DNA of 64,000 bases. Origin: Candidatus Scybalocola faecigallinarum (lineage in GTDB: Bacteria; Bacillota; Clostridia; Lachnospirales; Lachnospiraceae). The translations under genes and the position numbers were made by a program. Below, piece after piece: positions 26,809 through 36,445 of this stretch (position 1 is the first letter of the stretch; each line of letters begins with the position of its first letter). The notes under the pieces were generated by a model. That model saw nothing but the letters and a program-made list of their open reading frames with translations, did not search any database and was not told the DNA's origin. Location of the stretch: NCBI GenBank assembly GCA_018711005.1, contig DVIT01000027.1, positions 62,001 to 126,000 of the forward strand, written 5' to 3'.

Positions 26809-28240
26809 ACATAAAAAGAAAAGACGGCTGGGCTTTCTCCACAGCATGTGCTTTCGGCTCATATTCATCACGATTGTAGTGACGGTGGTTCCCATTTTTG
26901 TGATGCGGGGGACTCTGCTGCTTAATGTGGCAGATAAGCTTTGGAGCGAGCGGGTAGACAGTATTGAAAGCCAGAGCCATTTCCTGGCAGGACAGCTTTT
27001 GGAGCTGAATTATTTTGACGGAGAAAACCGTACGATCATTAACAGTCTTATATCTCAGCTGGACGCCATTTATGACGGACGGGTCATTGTTGTGGATGAG
27101 GATTACACGGTTTTGAAGGATTCCTATTCAAGGATCAATGATAAGAAGGTGATCAGCCCCCAGGTGGTTTCCTGTATGAACGGTCAGGAGACAGAACCGG
27201 TGTATGATGAGGTTTACGATATGGTGGAGATCATTGTACCGGTTACCGGGGAGGACGGCACAGCAATCCGGGGACTGATCATTATTGATGCGTCTACACT
27301 GGATCTGACTGAGACCTATAACGACATTAAGCAGATGAGCCTGTGGATCGCTATGGGCTTTTCTGTGATCCTTATTGCCCTTGCGGTACTGATCGGGCGG
27401 ATCTTTACAAAGCCATTTAAAAATGTGGCCCGATCCATTAACCGTATTTCCGAAGGTTATTTTGACGAGGAAGTCCATTTAAAGGGACCTGCGGAGATTG
27501 AAACGATTTCCGATGCCTTTAACGTTATGTTAAAGCGCCTTAAGGAGCTGGAGGATTCCCGGCAGGAGTTTGTTTCCAATGTATCCCATGAGCTTAAGAC
27601 ACCGCTGACGTCCATGAAGGTGCTGGCGGATTCCCTGAATACACAGTCTGATGTGCCGGTAGAGCTGTACCAGGAATTTATGCAGGATATTGTCGTGGAG
27701 ATCGACCGGGAAAATGCCATTATTAATGACCTTTTGTCCCTGGTGAAGATGGATAAAAAGGCCGGGGACCTGAACATCTCCACAGTTAATATTAATGAAA
27801 TGCTTGAGCTGATCTTAAAGCGGCTGAAGCCGGTGGCAGCAAAGCGCAATATTGAAATGGTCCTGGAAAGCTTCCGTCCGGTGACGGCTGAGTGTGACGA
27901 GATGAAGCTGACTCTGGCATTTACCAATCTGGTGGAAAATGCCATTAAGTACAATGTTGCCGGAGGCTGGGTTCAGGTGTCCCTGGATGCGGATCACAAG
28001 TATTTTTATGTGAAAGTTTCAGATTCCGGTATCGGCATCCCGGAGGAACTGTATGATAAGATTTTCGAGCGGTTTTACCGGGTAGATAAGGCCCGTTCCA
28101 GAGAAACGGGAGGTACGGGACTGGGACTTGCCATTACTAAAAATATCGTGCTGATGCATGATGGGGCGATCAAAGTAAAAAGTAAAGAAGACGAAGGCAC
28201 CACATTTACGGTCAGGATCCCTCTGACTGTGGTATCCTGA
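26783..28240 (+). CDS. membrane sensor histidine kinase
   Basis: About 485 residues. An N-terminal membrane helix, an extracellular sensor region of about 130 residues, a second helix (LWIAMGFSVILIALAVLIG), a HAMP segment, then the dimerisation box VSNVSHELKTPLTSMKVL with the phospho-His. ATP-binding boxes are NLVENAIKYN, DSGIGIPEE and GGTGLGLAI. The start is uncertain: GTG 26783, TTG 26786 and TTG 26738 are all in frame, none with a strong ribosome site. It overlaps the response regulator and is followed by a GerMN lipoprotein. Confidence 0.9.
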   Translation: MLAISSRSKHKKKRRLGFLHSMCFRLIFITIVVTVVPIFVMRGTLLLNVADKLWSERVDSIESQSHFLAGQLLELNYFDGENRTIINSLISQLDAIYDGRVIVVDEDYTVLKDSYSRINDKKVISPQVVSCMNGQETEPVYDEVYDMVEIIVPVTGEDGTAIRGLIIIDASTLDLTETYNDIKQMSLWIAMGFSVILIALAVLIGRIFTKPFKNVARSINRISEGYFDEEVHLKGPAEIETISDAFNVMLKRLKELEDSRQEFVSNVSHELKTPLTSMKVLADSLNTQSDVPVELYQEFMQDIVVEIDRENAIINDLLSLVKMDKKAGDLNISTVNINEMLELILKRLKPVAAKRNIEMVLESFRPVTAECDEMKLTLAFTNLVENAIKYNVAGGWVQVSLDADHKYFYVKVSDSGIGIPEELYDKIFERFYRVDKARSRETGGTGLGLAITKNIVLMHDGAIKVKSKEDEGTTFTVRIPLTVVS

Positions 28241-28265
28241 CGGTCCGATGTGCAGGAGGTGCTTT

Positions 28266-29279
28266 ATGAAAAAGTTAAAATATGTGTTGTTTTTCCTGCT
28301 GGCATCGGCGTTGATGCTGGCAGGCTGTAAAAATAATGCAGGCAGTGCCCAGGAAAAGGCAGACGGCATTGTGGAGCGGTCTGTGGTGGACTCTGCCTAT
28401 AAGGTATACTATATTAATGAAGATGATGTACACATTGAAGGCCTGCCGATGATCTATACATCGGAGACGCCGGAGCAGCTGATCAGCGAGTGCCTGACCA
28501 GCCTGGCTGCGCAGCCGGAGGATGAAAGCCTTAAACCGGCGATCCCGGAAAATGTGGCCGTGGAGGACAGTGTTTACGACAGTGTGACCAAGCAGGTGGA
28601 TGTTTATTTTAACAGCGCCTACAGCCAGATCCCTAAAAATGAGGAAATTCTGGTACGGGCATCGGTTGTAAAGACACTGACCCAGTTTGACGGTGTTATT
28701 GATTATGTCCAGTTTTTTGTGGACGGCACAGCATTAACCGAAAGCGACGGCCGGCCCATGATCATGATGGAGTCGGATTTTGTGGAAAGCACAATGACGG
28801 ATGTGAAGCGTCTGAACCAGGAGACGATACGCCTTTATTTTGCCAGCTCTGACGGGAGCCGCCTTGTGGCAGAGGATGTTTACATCCACTATTCCAAAAG
28901 CTACTCTCTGGAGCAGGTGATCGTGGAAAGCCTGATCTCCGGGCCCATTTCCGAGACGCTTAATCCCACCCTTTCCCCGGATGTCAAGCTGTATGATGAC
29001 ATTAGTGTGACAGACGGGACATGCTACGTGGACTTTAACCAGAGATTTTTGGACCGGATCAATGACCAGAGCTTTGCGATCAATGTGTATTCTGTCGTTA
29101 ATTCGCTGACAGAGCTGGATTATATTGACCAGGTGCAGATCATGATCGACGGAGAGATTGTGGCGGGAAACGACGAAGCCATTTCCCTGGCCAGTCCCAT
29201 TTCCCGCAACGAGGACATGATCGTAAAAACTCAGGATACGCCTCCTGTCGTGGAAAGCAGCGAACAGGAGACGACTTAA
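28266..29279 (+). CDS. GerMN-domain lipoprotein linked to the two-component system
   Basis: A 337-residue lipoprotein: signal peptide with lipobox LMLAGC (Cys about residue 21), then two GerMN-type domains (about residues 50-165 and 190-310), each with a V-DFN or VYFNSAY core. The gene follows the histidine kinase by 25 bases with AGGAGGTG before ATG 28266. In Actinobacteria the MtrAB two-component genes are followed by the GerMN lipoprotein LpqB; the same order occurs here. A sensory or cell-envelope partner role is therefore inferred. Confidence 0.85.
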   Translation: MKKLKYVLFFLLASALMLAGCKNNAGSAQEKADGIVERSVVDSAYKVYYINEDDVHIEGLPMIYTSETPEQLISECLTSLAAQPEDESLKPAIPENVAVEDSVYDSVTKQVDVYFNSAYSQIPKNEEILVRASVVKTLTQFDGVIDYVQFFVDGTALTESDGRPMIMMESDFVESTMTDVKRLNQETIRLYFASSDGSRLVAEDVYIHYSKSYSLEQVIVESLISGPISETLNPTLSPDVKLYDDISVTDGTCYVDFNQRFLDRINDQSFAINVYSVVNSLTELDYIDQVQIMIDGEIVAGNDEAISLASPISRNEDMIVKTQDTPPVVESSEQETT

Positions 29280-29298
29280 CCAGTATAAGGAGTGTTTT

Positions 29299-31842
29299 AT
29301 GGTATTAAGGCCTGTACTATGGCTTGGGCTGGCCTATATTGCAGGAGAGATACTGGTATGGATGAAGTTTGCGGACCCGGCAGTGTGGATATGGATGGCA
29401 TGCTCCTGTCTGTGTCTTACAGCCGCTGCGGGTCTTATAATGAACAAGAGATTATATACATTTTTTACAGGCAGATCACCCGATAAAAAGACTGCGGATT
29501 TGGCAGTCCTTATTGGTCTGCCTGTTTTTTTTATTTTTGGTGCCATGCGCTTTTATACGGCTATGGACGGGGCCCTGTCCCGGGATGCTGTGATGGAGGT
29601 TATGATCGCCGGGCAGGATCGTCTGCAGACATTTTCCGGAACTTTGGACGGAATCGAGGAAAAGACCAACAGCTGGTACTTTTTTGTAAAAGACTGTGAT
29701 CCGGCGGTTGGGGGGCAGCTGCTTGTTTCTGTAAACAAGGCAGATATGACTGTGGATGGTGAAAGCTATACGGCCGGAGACAAGGTGGCTTTTAAGGGGG
29801 AGCTGGAGCTGTTTTCCCATCCGGCCAATGAAGGGGCTTTTGATGAGTGGCTGTATTATCATTCCCGGGGGATCGCGGCCAGAGTGTGGGCGGATTCCGT
29901 CTCTGTAACCCGGCAGAGTACGTCCTGGCCCCAGCAGGCCGCCAAGGCGGTGCGCCAGTGGATGAAAAAGGGCTGCCAGACCTGGCTGAGTCCGGAATAT
30001 GCAGGGATCACTGTAAGCATGGTATGCGGGGATAAAGCCCTTATGGATGATGAGCTTCAGTCGCTGTATCAAAAAAGCGGGATTTCCCATATATTGGCCA
30101 TTTCCGGGCTCCATGTCACATTTCTCGGCATGGGCATCTGTTCCCTTTTGGGAAGGCTGCACCTGCCCCGGTGGATGTGCATTTTGGCCGGAATGGTCAT
30201 TGTGCTGGTCTATGGCTGGTTTACGGGGATGGAGCCGTCTACATGCCGTTCTGTCGTCATGACCATCGTGTCTTTAGGAGCCCGGTGGCTGGGCCGTACC
30301 TATGATATAAAAAATGGCCTGGCTCTGGCGGCCCTGTGGATCCTTATACCGTCGCCGCTTATGGTGACCCAGCCGGGATTTTTGCTGTCTTTTATTGCTG
30401 TGGGGAGTCTTGTCCTTTGCCCGGCTTTTGGAGAGCCTTCTCCGAAAAGGGATAAAAAGGGAGCAAAAGCCATAGTCGGCCTATGGCTGCTTCGTGTGAA
30501 AAGCTCTATGGTTTCTCCGGTTTTTGTAACCTTAGGGATGCTTCCGGTGCTGTCCTGGTGCTTTTTTGAAGTGTCCATGTACAGCATTTTTATTAACCTG
30601 GCAGTGATCCCTTTAATGAGCCTTGTGTATCCGGCTATGCTTGTCTGCGCCCTGACGGCGCCCCTGCTTGGGGAAGGCGGTTTTTTGCTGTACCGGCTGA
30701 TCGAAGGAATTTTGGCAGTCTATGAAGGGCTGTGCCGCCTGACAGTGGAGATCCCGGGCGCTGTTGTGATTACAGGCCAGCCATCCTCCGGGGAGATGGT
30801 GCTGATCTATGGAATGTTTTTGGCGGCGGCCTTTGTGTTCTGCCGGGCACAGGAGCTTGCCCCGGGCCTTTATAAACGGCTGTGGCATTTAGGCAGTTTA
30901 TTTTTTGTGACCGTCGGCTGCCTTTTGATCTTTTTGGAAAAAACTCCTGAGAAAATGACCGTAACCATGGTGGATGTGGGCCAGGGGGATTGTTTTTTTA
31001 TCCAGCTTCCTGACGGAGAAAATATTTTAGTGGATGGCGGCAGCAGTGATGAAAAGCAGATGGGAACATACATATTGACGCCGTTTTTAAAATCTAGAGG
31101 GGTAAGGCGCCTGGATGGGGTTTTTCTGTCCCATATGGATACAGATCATGTAAACGGCGTTCAGGAAATGATGGGCTCCGTCTTTTGGAATGGAAAGGAC
31201 GGCAGCCGGGTTCCCGGGAGCATTGCTGTGGAAGCGCTGTTTATGCCCGGAAATGTGAGCTCTGGCGGCGGTCATGAGACGCTTATGGCCCTGGCCGGAG
31301 CCATGGGTACAAAGTGCTACGGCCTTTGGGCCGGGCAGACGGTGGATATTGGCGCTTTGGAGATCGCCGTGGCTGCGCCGGACCGTGAGGAAACGGCCGG
31401 CGGGGAAAATTATGAAACAGCCGGAGAAGATTCTGCGGACCGAAATGACGGCAGCCTTGTCCTTTATATGTCCTATGGGGATTTTGCCATGCTGTTTACC
31501 GGGGACATCAGCCAAAAGGCAGAGGAAGATGTGATCAGGACCATGGAATCGCTGGGGCTGAAGGGCTGCCATGTGCTGAAGGTGGCCCACCATGGATCCA
31601 GGGGCAGCAGCGGCGATGCCTTTTTAGATTATGTGCGGCCTCAGGCGGCGTTGATCTCCTGCGGCAGGGATAATTCCTACGGCCATCCCCATGGGGAGCT
31701 TTTGGAGCGGCTTTCCCGGTATTGCGGCAACATTTATGTGACCGCAAAGGATGGGGCGGTAAAAACAGAAACCGACGGGAAATTTATAAAAACAGTTGTG
31801 TGGTCGTGGAAGGACGGCTATAATATCAGACAGGAGGAATGA
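29299..31842 (+). CDS. comEC: ComEC/Rec2-family DNA uptake channel
   Basis: An 847-residue membrane protein. The order is N-terminal helices with a DUF4131-type region, the Competence domain with SHILAISGLHVTFLGMGI and CRSVVMTI, many more helices, and a C-terminal metallo-beta-lactamase-like domain (VDVGQGDCFFIQ, LSHMDTDHVNG, VAHHGSRGSS). ComEC moves single-stranded DNA across the membrane in competent cells. ATG 29299 follows AAGGAG. The length and domains are complete. Confidence 0.93.
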   Translation: MVLRPVLWLGLAYIAGEILVWMKFADPAVWIWMACSCLCLTAAAGLIMNKRLYTFFTGRSPDKKTADLAVLIGLPVFFIFGAMRFYTAMDGALSRDAVMEVMIAGQDRLQTFSGTLDGIEEKTNSWYFFVKDCDPAVGGQLLVSVNKADMTVDGESYTAGDKVAFKGELELFSHPANEGAFDEWLYYHSRGIAARVWADSVSVTRQSTSWPQQAAKAVRQWMKKGCQTWLSPEYAGITVSMVCGDKALMDDELQSLYQKSGISHILAISGLHVTFLGMGICSLLGRLHLPRWMCILAGMVIVLVYGWFTGMEPSTCRSVVMTIVSLGARWLGRTYDIKNGLALAALWILIPSPLMVTQPGFLLSFIAVGSLVLCPAFGEPSPKRDKKGAKAIVGLWLLRVKSSMVSPVFVTLGMLPVLSWCFFEVSMYSIFINLAVIPLMSLVYPAMLVCALTAPLLGEGGFLLYRLIEGILAVYEGLCRLTVEIPGAVVITGQPSSGEMVLIYGMFLAAAFVFCRAQELAPGLYKRLWHLGSLFFVTVGCLLIFLEKTPEKMTVTMVDVGQGDCFFIQLPDGENILVDGGSSDEKQMGTYILTPFLKSRGVRRLDGVFLSHMDTDHVNGVQEMMGSVFWNGKDGSRVPGSIAVEALFMPGNVSSGGGHETLMALAGAMGTKCYGLWAGQTVDIGALEIAVAAPDREETAGGENYETAGEDSADRNDGSLVLYMSYGDFAMLFTGDISQKAEEDVIRTMESLGLKGCHVLKVAHHGSRGSSGDAFLDYVRPQAALISCGRDNSYGHPHGELLERLSRYCGNIYVTAKDGAVKTETDGKFIKTVVWSWKDGYNIRQEE

Positions 31843-31847
31843 TTTTT

Positions 31848-32321
31848 ATGAGATTTAACACAGTCAATGACTTAAAGACCATCTGTCTGGACGAAGCAAG
31901 GCTGGTGTCTATAAAACTTGGCGGCGGGCAGCTGGTGATCTGTGTAGAAGGCGCAGTGATCCGTTCGGATAATCCCAACAATACCCGCTTTGAAGATATG
32001 TATTGCGTTTTACTGGAGCTGGTGCTGGATCAGGTAGAGATGAAAAGTTTTTGCCTTCAGGGATATAAATATTATGATGCCGACGGACGGCTGCTGAACC
32101 AGGTCCCCAGCCGCCCGCTTTCCGGTGAGGAGCAGCAAAAGGCTATGATCGCCGGGGATGACGCCTGGATATTCCGGCTGGAGGAGGATCCTGCGGCGCA
32201 GGTTTACCGCCTGATCTATGATAAGGAAGATGAAGGACAGGTACGGACCTATGAGCTGGAATTTACATTTAACGGCAGCAGAGCTTCATGGGAGCGCTTC
32301 TCAGGACCGGTGGAAGGATAA
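31848..32321 (+). CDS. uncharacterised soluble protein between comEC and holA
   Basis: A 157-residue soluble acidic protein beginning MRFNTVNDLKTICLDEARLV, without signal, helices or catalytic motif that I can name. It looks like a mainly beta protein. ATG 31848 is chosen because the earlier ATG at 31839 directly touches the AGGAGG ribosome site. It lies between comEC (5 bases) and holA (5 bases), so it belongs to the same transcript. I recall it only as a conserved hypothetical. Confidence 0.7.
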   Translation: MRFNTVNDLKTICLDEARLVSIKLGGGQLVICVEGAVIRSDNPNNTRFEDMYCVLLELVLDQVEMKSFCLQGYKYYDADGRLLNQVPSRPLSGEEQQKAMIAGDDAWIFRLEEDPAAQVYRLIYDKEDEGQVRTYELEFTFNGSRASWERFSGPVEG

Positions 32322-32326
32322 GGCAC

Positions 32327-33304
32327 ATGCGCACACTCAATGAACATATAAAAAATCACACATTTAAAAATGTTTATCTGATCTACGGCCCGGAGGACTA
32401 TCTGCGGCGCCAGTACAGGGATAAGCTTAAAGATGCTGTCCTTCCGGATGGGGATACGATGAACTATAACTATTTTGAAGGCAAGGGTATTGATGTAAAT
32501 GAGATCATCGGCCTGGCCCAGACCATGCCGTTTTTTGCGGACTACCGTTTGATCATCCTGGAAAATACCGGGTTCTTTTCATCGTCCAATGACGCTTTGG
32601 CTGAATTTGTTAAGGAGATCCCTGAAACAACCATCCTTGTTTTTGTGGAGGAAAGCGCAGATAAGCGCAATAAGCTTTTTAAGGCTGTCAGCTCTGCGGG
32701 CTATGCGGCCAATATGTCCAGTCCGGATCAAAACTCGCTGATCCGCTGGGTGGCCGGATTACTGAAGCAGGAAAACCGCAGGATTACCAAAGAGGACTGT
32801 TTGCTGTTTTTGTCCACCGTGGATCTGGATATGGAAAATATCCGCCAGGAGCTGGAGAAGCTTATATGCTATACTATGGGACGGGATGTGATCACTGCTC
32901 AGGACATTAAGGATGTATGTACAGTGCATACAGAAAGCCGGATTTTTGATATGGTCAATGCAGTGGCCGGGAAAAACAAGTCCCAGGCGCTGGCCCTTTA
33001 CAATGACCTTCTCACACTCAGAGAGCCGCCCATGCGGATTTTATATTTAATGGCCCGCCAGTTTAATACGCTTTTGCAGATCCGGGAGCTGGCCGGCCAG
33101 GGATTTCCCAATAATACCATTGCCGACCGGACCGGCATGAAGGAATTTATTGTTCGGAAAAATATGGGCCTGGCGCGGAAGTTTACCGTGGATGAACTGA
33201 AGGGGGCCGTAGCTTTTTGTACCCAGATGGAAGAAGATGTAAAGACAGGAAAAATGGCTGACCAGATTGCCGTGGAGCTGATCATTTACAAATATACGGC
33301 GTAA
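32327..33304 (+). CDS. holA: DNA polymerase III delta subunit
   Basis: A 325-residue clamp-loader subunit with the N-terminal NVYLIYGPEDYLRRQY segment, MPFFADYRLIILEN, and the C-terminal helical collar. It opens the beta sliding clamp. ATG 32327 follows GGAAGGATAAGG. In many Firmicutes holA lies downstream of comEC and next to rpsT, exactly as here. Confidence 0.93.
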   Translation: MRTLNEHIKNHTFKNVYLIYGPEDYLRRQYRDKLKDAVLPDGDTMNYNYFEGKGIDVNEIIGLAQTMPFFADYRLIILENTGFFSSSNDALAEFVKEIPETTILVFVEESADKRNKLFKAVSSAGYAANMSSPDQNSLIRWVAGLLKQENRRITKEDCLLFLSTVDLDMENIRQELEKLICYTMGRDVITAQDIKDVCTVHTESRIFDMVNAVAGKNKSQALALYNDLLTLREPPMRILYLMARQFNTLLQIRELAGQGFPNNTIADRTGMKEFIVRKNMGLARKFTVDELKGAVAFCTQMEEDVKTGKMADQIAVELIIYKYTA

Positions 33305-33320
33305 ACCGGGAATAGTGACA

Positions 33321-33360
33321 AAAAAGACTCCGGAGTGAGGGTTTCTCCGGAGTCTTTTTA
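33321..33360. terminator. bidirectional terminator between holA and rpsT
   Basis: AGACTCCGGAG (33325-33335) pairs with CTCCGGAGTCT (33345-33355), with A5 before and T5 after, so it can stop both converging transcripts. Confidence 0.92.
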
Positions 33361-33422
33361 TTAAGAATGCAGGAGCAAGGAACCATGCTCCTGACAAAAA
33401 TATTTATCTTTTAAATGACAGA

Positions 33423-33686
33423 TCAGGCAAGCTTGTTTACAGCAAGGTTAAGTCTGCTGATCTTTCTGGAAGCTGTGTTTTTATGATAAACACCCTTTGT
33501 AGCTGCCTTGTCAATAGCGCTTGTAGCTGCTGTAAGCGCTGCCTTAGCTGCTTCTGCGTCGTTAGCTGCGATAGCTGCATCGACTTTCTTGATCGCTGTC
33601 TTAACGCTGGATTTAATGGACTTGTTTCTTGCTGCCTTTGTTCTGTTTACTAAAATTCTTTTCTTTGCTGATTTAATATTAGCCAT
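33423..33686 (-). CDS. rpsT: 30S ribosomal protein S20
   Basis: An 87-residue basic protein beginning ANIKSAKKRILVNRTKAARN, rich in Ala and Lys, typical of S20, which binds 16S rRNA early in assembly. The ATG at 33686 has GGAGGTC nine bases upstream; the in-frame upstream codons are leader. Its own promoter lies at 33824-33852. Confidence 0.97.
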   Translation of the reverse strand: MANIKSAKKRILVNRTKAARNKSIKSSVKTAIKKVDAAIAANDAEAAKAALTAATSAIDKAATKGVYHKNTASRKISRLNLAVNKLA

Positions 33687-33823
33687 GCTCTTTTTGACCT
33701 CCAAATAATCTTCAAACTGGTTTGTGACCGGACAGAGCCATCTGCCGCCTGCCGGGATCTGAGTAATATCTGGCTTTCGCATGCGGACACGGACACGGAC
33801 GTTTGCGAAAACACACTGCTATA

Positions 33824-33852
33824 ATAATAGTAAATAAAACAAAAAATGTCAA
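33824..33852 (-). promoter_or_regulatory. sigma-A promoter of rpsT
   Basis: On the minus strand TTGACA (33852-33847), a 17-bp spacer and TATTAT (33829-33824). It leaves a leader of about 130 nt before rpsT. Confidence 0.8.
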
Positions 33853-33890
33853 TACATAATCTTCAAAACTTTTGGAGATACCATATTGTG

Positions 33891-33968
33891 ATGAGACCAG
33901 GCTCAAACAAACATGCTTTTCATGCTCGCATGAAAAAGCATGTTTAATTGAGCCGCAAAACACCGAAA
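33891..33968. repeat. structured intergenic repeat, copy A (half element)
   Basis: A long hairpin with outer arms GGCTCAA/TTGAGCC and inner arms AAACATGCTTTT/AAAAAGCATGTTT around CATGCTCGCATG. It is followed by AAAACACCGAAA. The core TTTTCATGCTYGCATGAAAAA and the AAAACACCGAAA tail recur at 43838-43889. It ends eight bases before the gpr ribosome site. Confidence 0.7.
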
Positions 33969-33987
33969 TAGAAACGGGAGGCTGATC

Positions 33988-34965
33988 ATGGGTATAGGTT
34001 TAACTCAGGTCCGTACAGACCTGGCGATAGAGGCAGCAGAAAATTTTTCAGACCAGGATAATTCCCTGGCAGGCGTGACTGTGCGGGAATCCGAAGATTC
34101 CCATGCCCATATCCACATTACGTATGTGCATATCCGTACTGAGGAAGGGGCTAAAAAGCTGGGTAAGCCTGTGGGACGCTATATTACTATGGAAACCCCT
34201 TATCTGGCTCTGGCTGATGAGGATTACCATAAAGAGATCACACAGGTCCTTATGGAGCAGCTGGAGCTTTTGATCCCTCAGATACGGAAAAAGAAGGTTC
34301 TTGTGGTAGGTATCGGAAATCGGGAGATCACGCCGGATTCTCTTGGGCCTAAGGTAGTAGACCACTTATTTATTACCCGTCATCTGATTCAGGAGTATGG
34401 AACAGAATCCAAGGTGACAAAAGGCTTTGGGGTGGTCAGCGCCATTGCCCCCGGAGTTATGGCTCAGACCGGTATGGAAGGCCGGGAGGTTATTGGCGGT
34501 GTGATCCGGGAAACAAAGCCGGATGTGGCCCTGATCATTGATGCATTGGCAGCACGCAGCGTGCATCGGTTAAATGCTACCATACAGCTGACAGATACGG
34601 GGATCAGCCCGGGGTCCGGTGTAGGCAACCACCGCCATGGCCTTAACCGGGAAACATTAGGGATTCCGGTGGTGGCAATCGGGATACCGACGGTCATCGA
34701 TGCGGCGACGATTGTTAATGATACGGTAAGCTCCCTGCTGGATGTTTTGGAACAGCAGAATTTTTATAAGGAAGTTTTTGACTCAGTAAGATCTTTTGAT
34801 GATCAGGAAAAATATATGCTTTTTCGTGAACTGATGGCACCGGAAATGGCCGGGATGTTTGTGACACCTAAAGACATTGACCAGACTATGGAAAAGATCA
34901 GCTATACCATATCTGAGGCCATTAATTCCATTTGCCACCATATTGATCCGTCGCCAATTCCATAA
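33988..34965 (+). CDS. gpr: germination protease (spore protease GPR)
   Basis: A 325-residue peptidase of family A25 that degrades small acid-soluble spore proteins after germination. It shows the start RTDLAIEA near a likely propeptide, GIGNREITPDSLGPKVV (about residues 108-124), and the ISPGSGVGNHRHGL block near the active-site region. ATG 33988 follows GGGAGG. Adjacent spoIIP repeats the arrangement of Bacillus. It is evidence that the host sporulates, or did. Confidence 0.95.
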   Translation: MGIGLTQVRTDLAIEAAENFSDQDNSLAGVTVRESEDSHAHIHITYVHIRTEEGAKKLGKPVGRYITMETPYLALADEDYHKEITQVLMEQLELLIPQIRKKKVLVVGIGNREITPDSLGPKVVDHLFITRHLIQEYGTESKVTKGFGVVSAIAPGVMAQTGMEGREVIGGVIRETKPDVALIIDALAARSVHRLNATIQLTDTGISPGSGVGNHRHGLNRETLGIPVVAIGIPTVIDAATIVNDTVSSLLDVLEQQNFYKEVFDSVRSFDDQEKYMLFRELMAPEMAGMFVTPKDIDQTMEKISYTISEAINSICHHIDPSPIP

Positions 34966-34977
34966 TTTTTCGGACAC

Positions 34978-35000
34978 GCCATGGTTCAAAGGACCGTGGC
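34978..35000 (+). terminator. weak terminator-like hairpin after gpr
   Basis: GCCATGGT (34978-34985) pairs with ACCGTGGC (34993-35000), with one G-U pair and no T-run after it. Confidence 0.3.
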
Positions 35001-35070
35001 ATATCCTGTCCATCTCCGAATATAATGTATTATGCCGCAGGGCTAAGTGTCGGAGATAGGAAGTGATAGG

Positions 35071-36339
35071 TTGAAACATAAGGGCAGGAGCATATTTCCG
35101 GCAGCGCTGGCGGCCGGAGCCCTTCTTTTATTCCGTTTTGGCAGCGGGGAAGGTCTCAGAGAAACCGTTTTTTTCCTGGGAGAGCGGATTGAAAGTGCCG
35201 CTGCACAGACACTTTTCCCAACTGCTTTTATGGATGAGGACAGGAGCGTGCCGGGGGCAGGAGCTGTGGCGGGTATGCTTATGGACCTGGTGGAAGGGAC
35301 GCTGTTTACACAAAATCCGGTTCAAGAGACGTCTGAAGGTGTTGTACAGCAGGTGAAGGAGGAATATTATCCATCCGATGAACTTCTTGAAAAATTTGCC
35401 AGAGAAAATCAGGATGCGGCAGATCAGTCATCGGACTCAGCTGAAACACCTTCTTCGTCAGAAACGTCCCGGGATGTTACCGTTCAGGCGGATGGGGATA
35501 CATCTTCGGCCGCTCAGGGAGCAGATCAGGACCTGATCCCCGCAGTGGCCACGCCGGCCAATGGGATCCTTTATCCCACTCAGTCTTTATATGATTATAC
35601 ATTTCTTATAAACAATTTTTATATTACAGATTCTTCTACAGCCTCCGATGCCAGTCTGATTAACGGGGAAACACTTTTAAACCGGGATCTGACTCTGGAT
35701 CTGACCGGGGAAGAACCGGTGATCCTTATTTATCATACCCATTCTCAGGAAAAATTCGCCGACAGCAGGGACGGAGAGATTTACGACACTGTCGTAGGTC
35801 TTGGAAATACGCTGACGTCTATTTTACAGGAAAAATATCACATTTCAGTTTATCACGACACCGGCATTTACGACATGATCGATGGCGTTGAAGACCGGAA
35901 CGAGGCGTATTCTCTGGCCGGTGCAGCGGTGTCGGAAATCCTTGCACAAAACCCATCCATTAAAGTTGTCATCGATCTGCACAGAGACGGTGTGTCAGAG
36001 GACACCCATCTGGTTACCGAAGTCAATGGCAAGCCCACGGCACAGATCATGTTTTTTAACGGGCTTTGCAGAAATGCCAATAATGATACAGAAGGCTATT
36101 TGCAAAATCCGTATTTAACAGATAATCTGGCCTTCAGCCTGCAAATGCAGATCAAGGCAGCTGAAAAATATCCCGGCTTTACACGAAGGATCTATCTTCG
36201 GGATTACAGGTATAATATGCATCTGTGTCCCAGATCACTTTTGGTGGAGTGCGGCGCCCAGACCAATACAGTGGAGGAAGCCCACAATGCCATGGAACCT
36301 TTGGCAGATTTATTATACTGCGTATTGTCCGGCCAGTAG
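35071..36339 (+). CDS. spoIIP: stage II sporulation protein P
   Basis: About 422 residues: a short N-terminal membrane anchor, a long Ser/Glu/Asp-rich linker (about residues 85-165), and the C-terminal amidase/endopeptidase domain with IYHTHSQEKFAD and DLHRDGV. SpoIIP degrades peptidoglycan with SpoIID during engulfment. TTG 35071 after AGGAAGTG is preferred; GTG 35047 is in frame but lacks a ribosome site. Promoter type is not resolved. Confidence 0.92.
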   Translation: MKHKGRSIFPAALAAGALLLFRFGSGEGLRETVFFLGERIESAAAQTLFPTAFMDEDRSVPGAGAVAGMLMDLVEGTLFTQNPVQETSEGVVQQVKEEYYPSDELLEKFARENQDAADQSSDSAETPSSSETSRDVTVQADGDTSSAAQGADQDLIPAVATPANGILYPTQSLYDYTFLINNFYITDSSTASDASLINGETLLNRDLTLDLTGEEPVILIYHTHSQEKFADSRDGEIYDTVVGLGNTLTSILQEKYHISVYHDTGIYDMIDGVEDRNEAYSLAGAAVSEILAQNPSIKVVIDLHRDGVSEDTHLVTEVNGKPTAQIMFFNGLCRNANNDTEGYLQNPYLTDNLAFSLQMQIKAAEKYPGFTRRIYLRDYRYNMHLCPRSLLVECGAQTNTVEEAHNAMEPLADLLYCVLSGQ

Positions 36340-36385
36340 ATTTGTGATAAAATAAATCTATGTATGCTTTCATAAGCTTAAGGAA

Positions 36386-36425
36386 ATCCCCTCCGGGGAT
36401 ACCTGTATGGCCTGAGAGGCAGGCC
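36386..36425 (+). other. paired small hairpins before lepA
   Basis: ATCCCC/GGGGAT (36386-36400) and GGCCTG/CAGGCC (36409-36425) form two small stems in the 106-bp gap between spoIIP and lepA. Neither has a T-run; they may structure the lepA leader. Confidence 0.35.
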
Positions 36426-36445
36426 GAAGAAGGAGGAAAATTTAC

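Noticed and set aside
26035-26895. Minus-strand frame of 286 codons
   Set aside because: It is antisense to comEA, the response regulator and the kinase gene, which have clear motifs.
35000-35030. SigE-like promoter before spoIIP (GCATATC ... AATATAAT)
   Set aside because: The match is weak and the 13-bp spacer is short; not firm enough to list as a feature.
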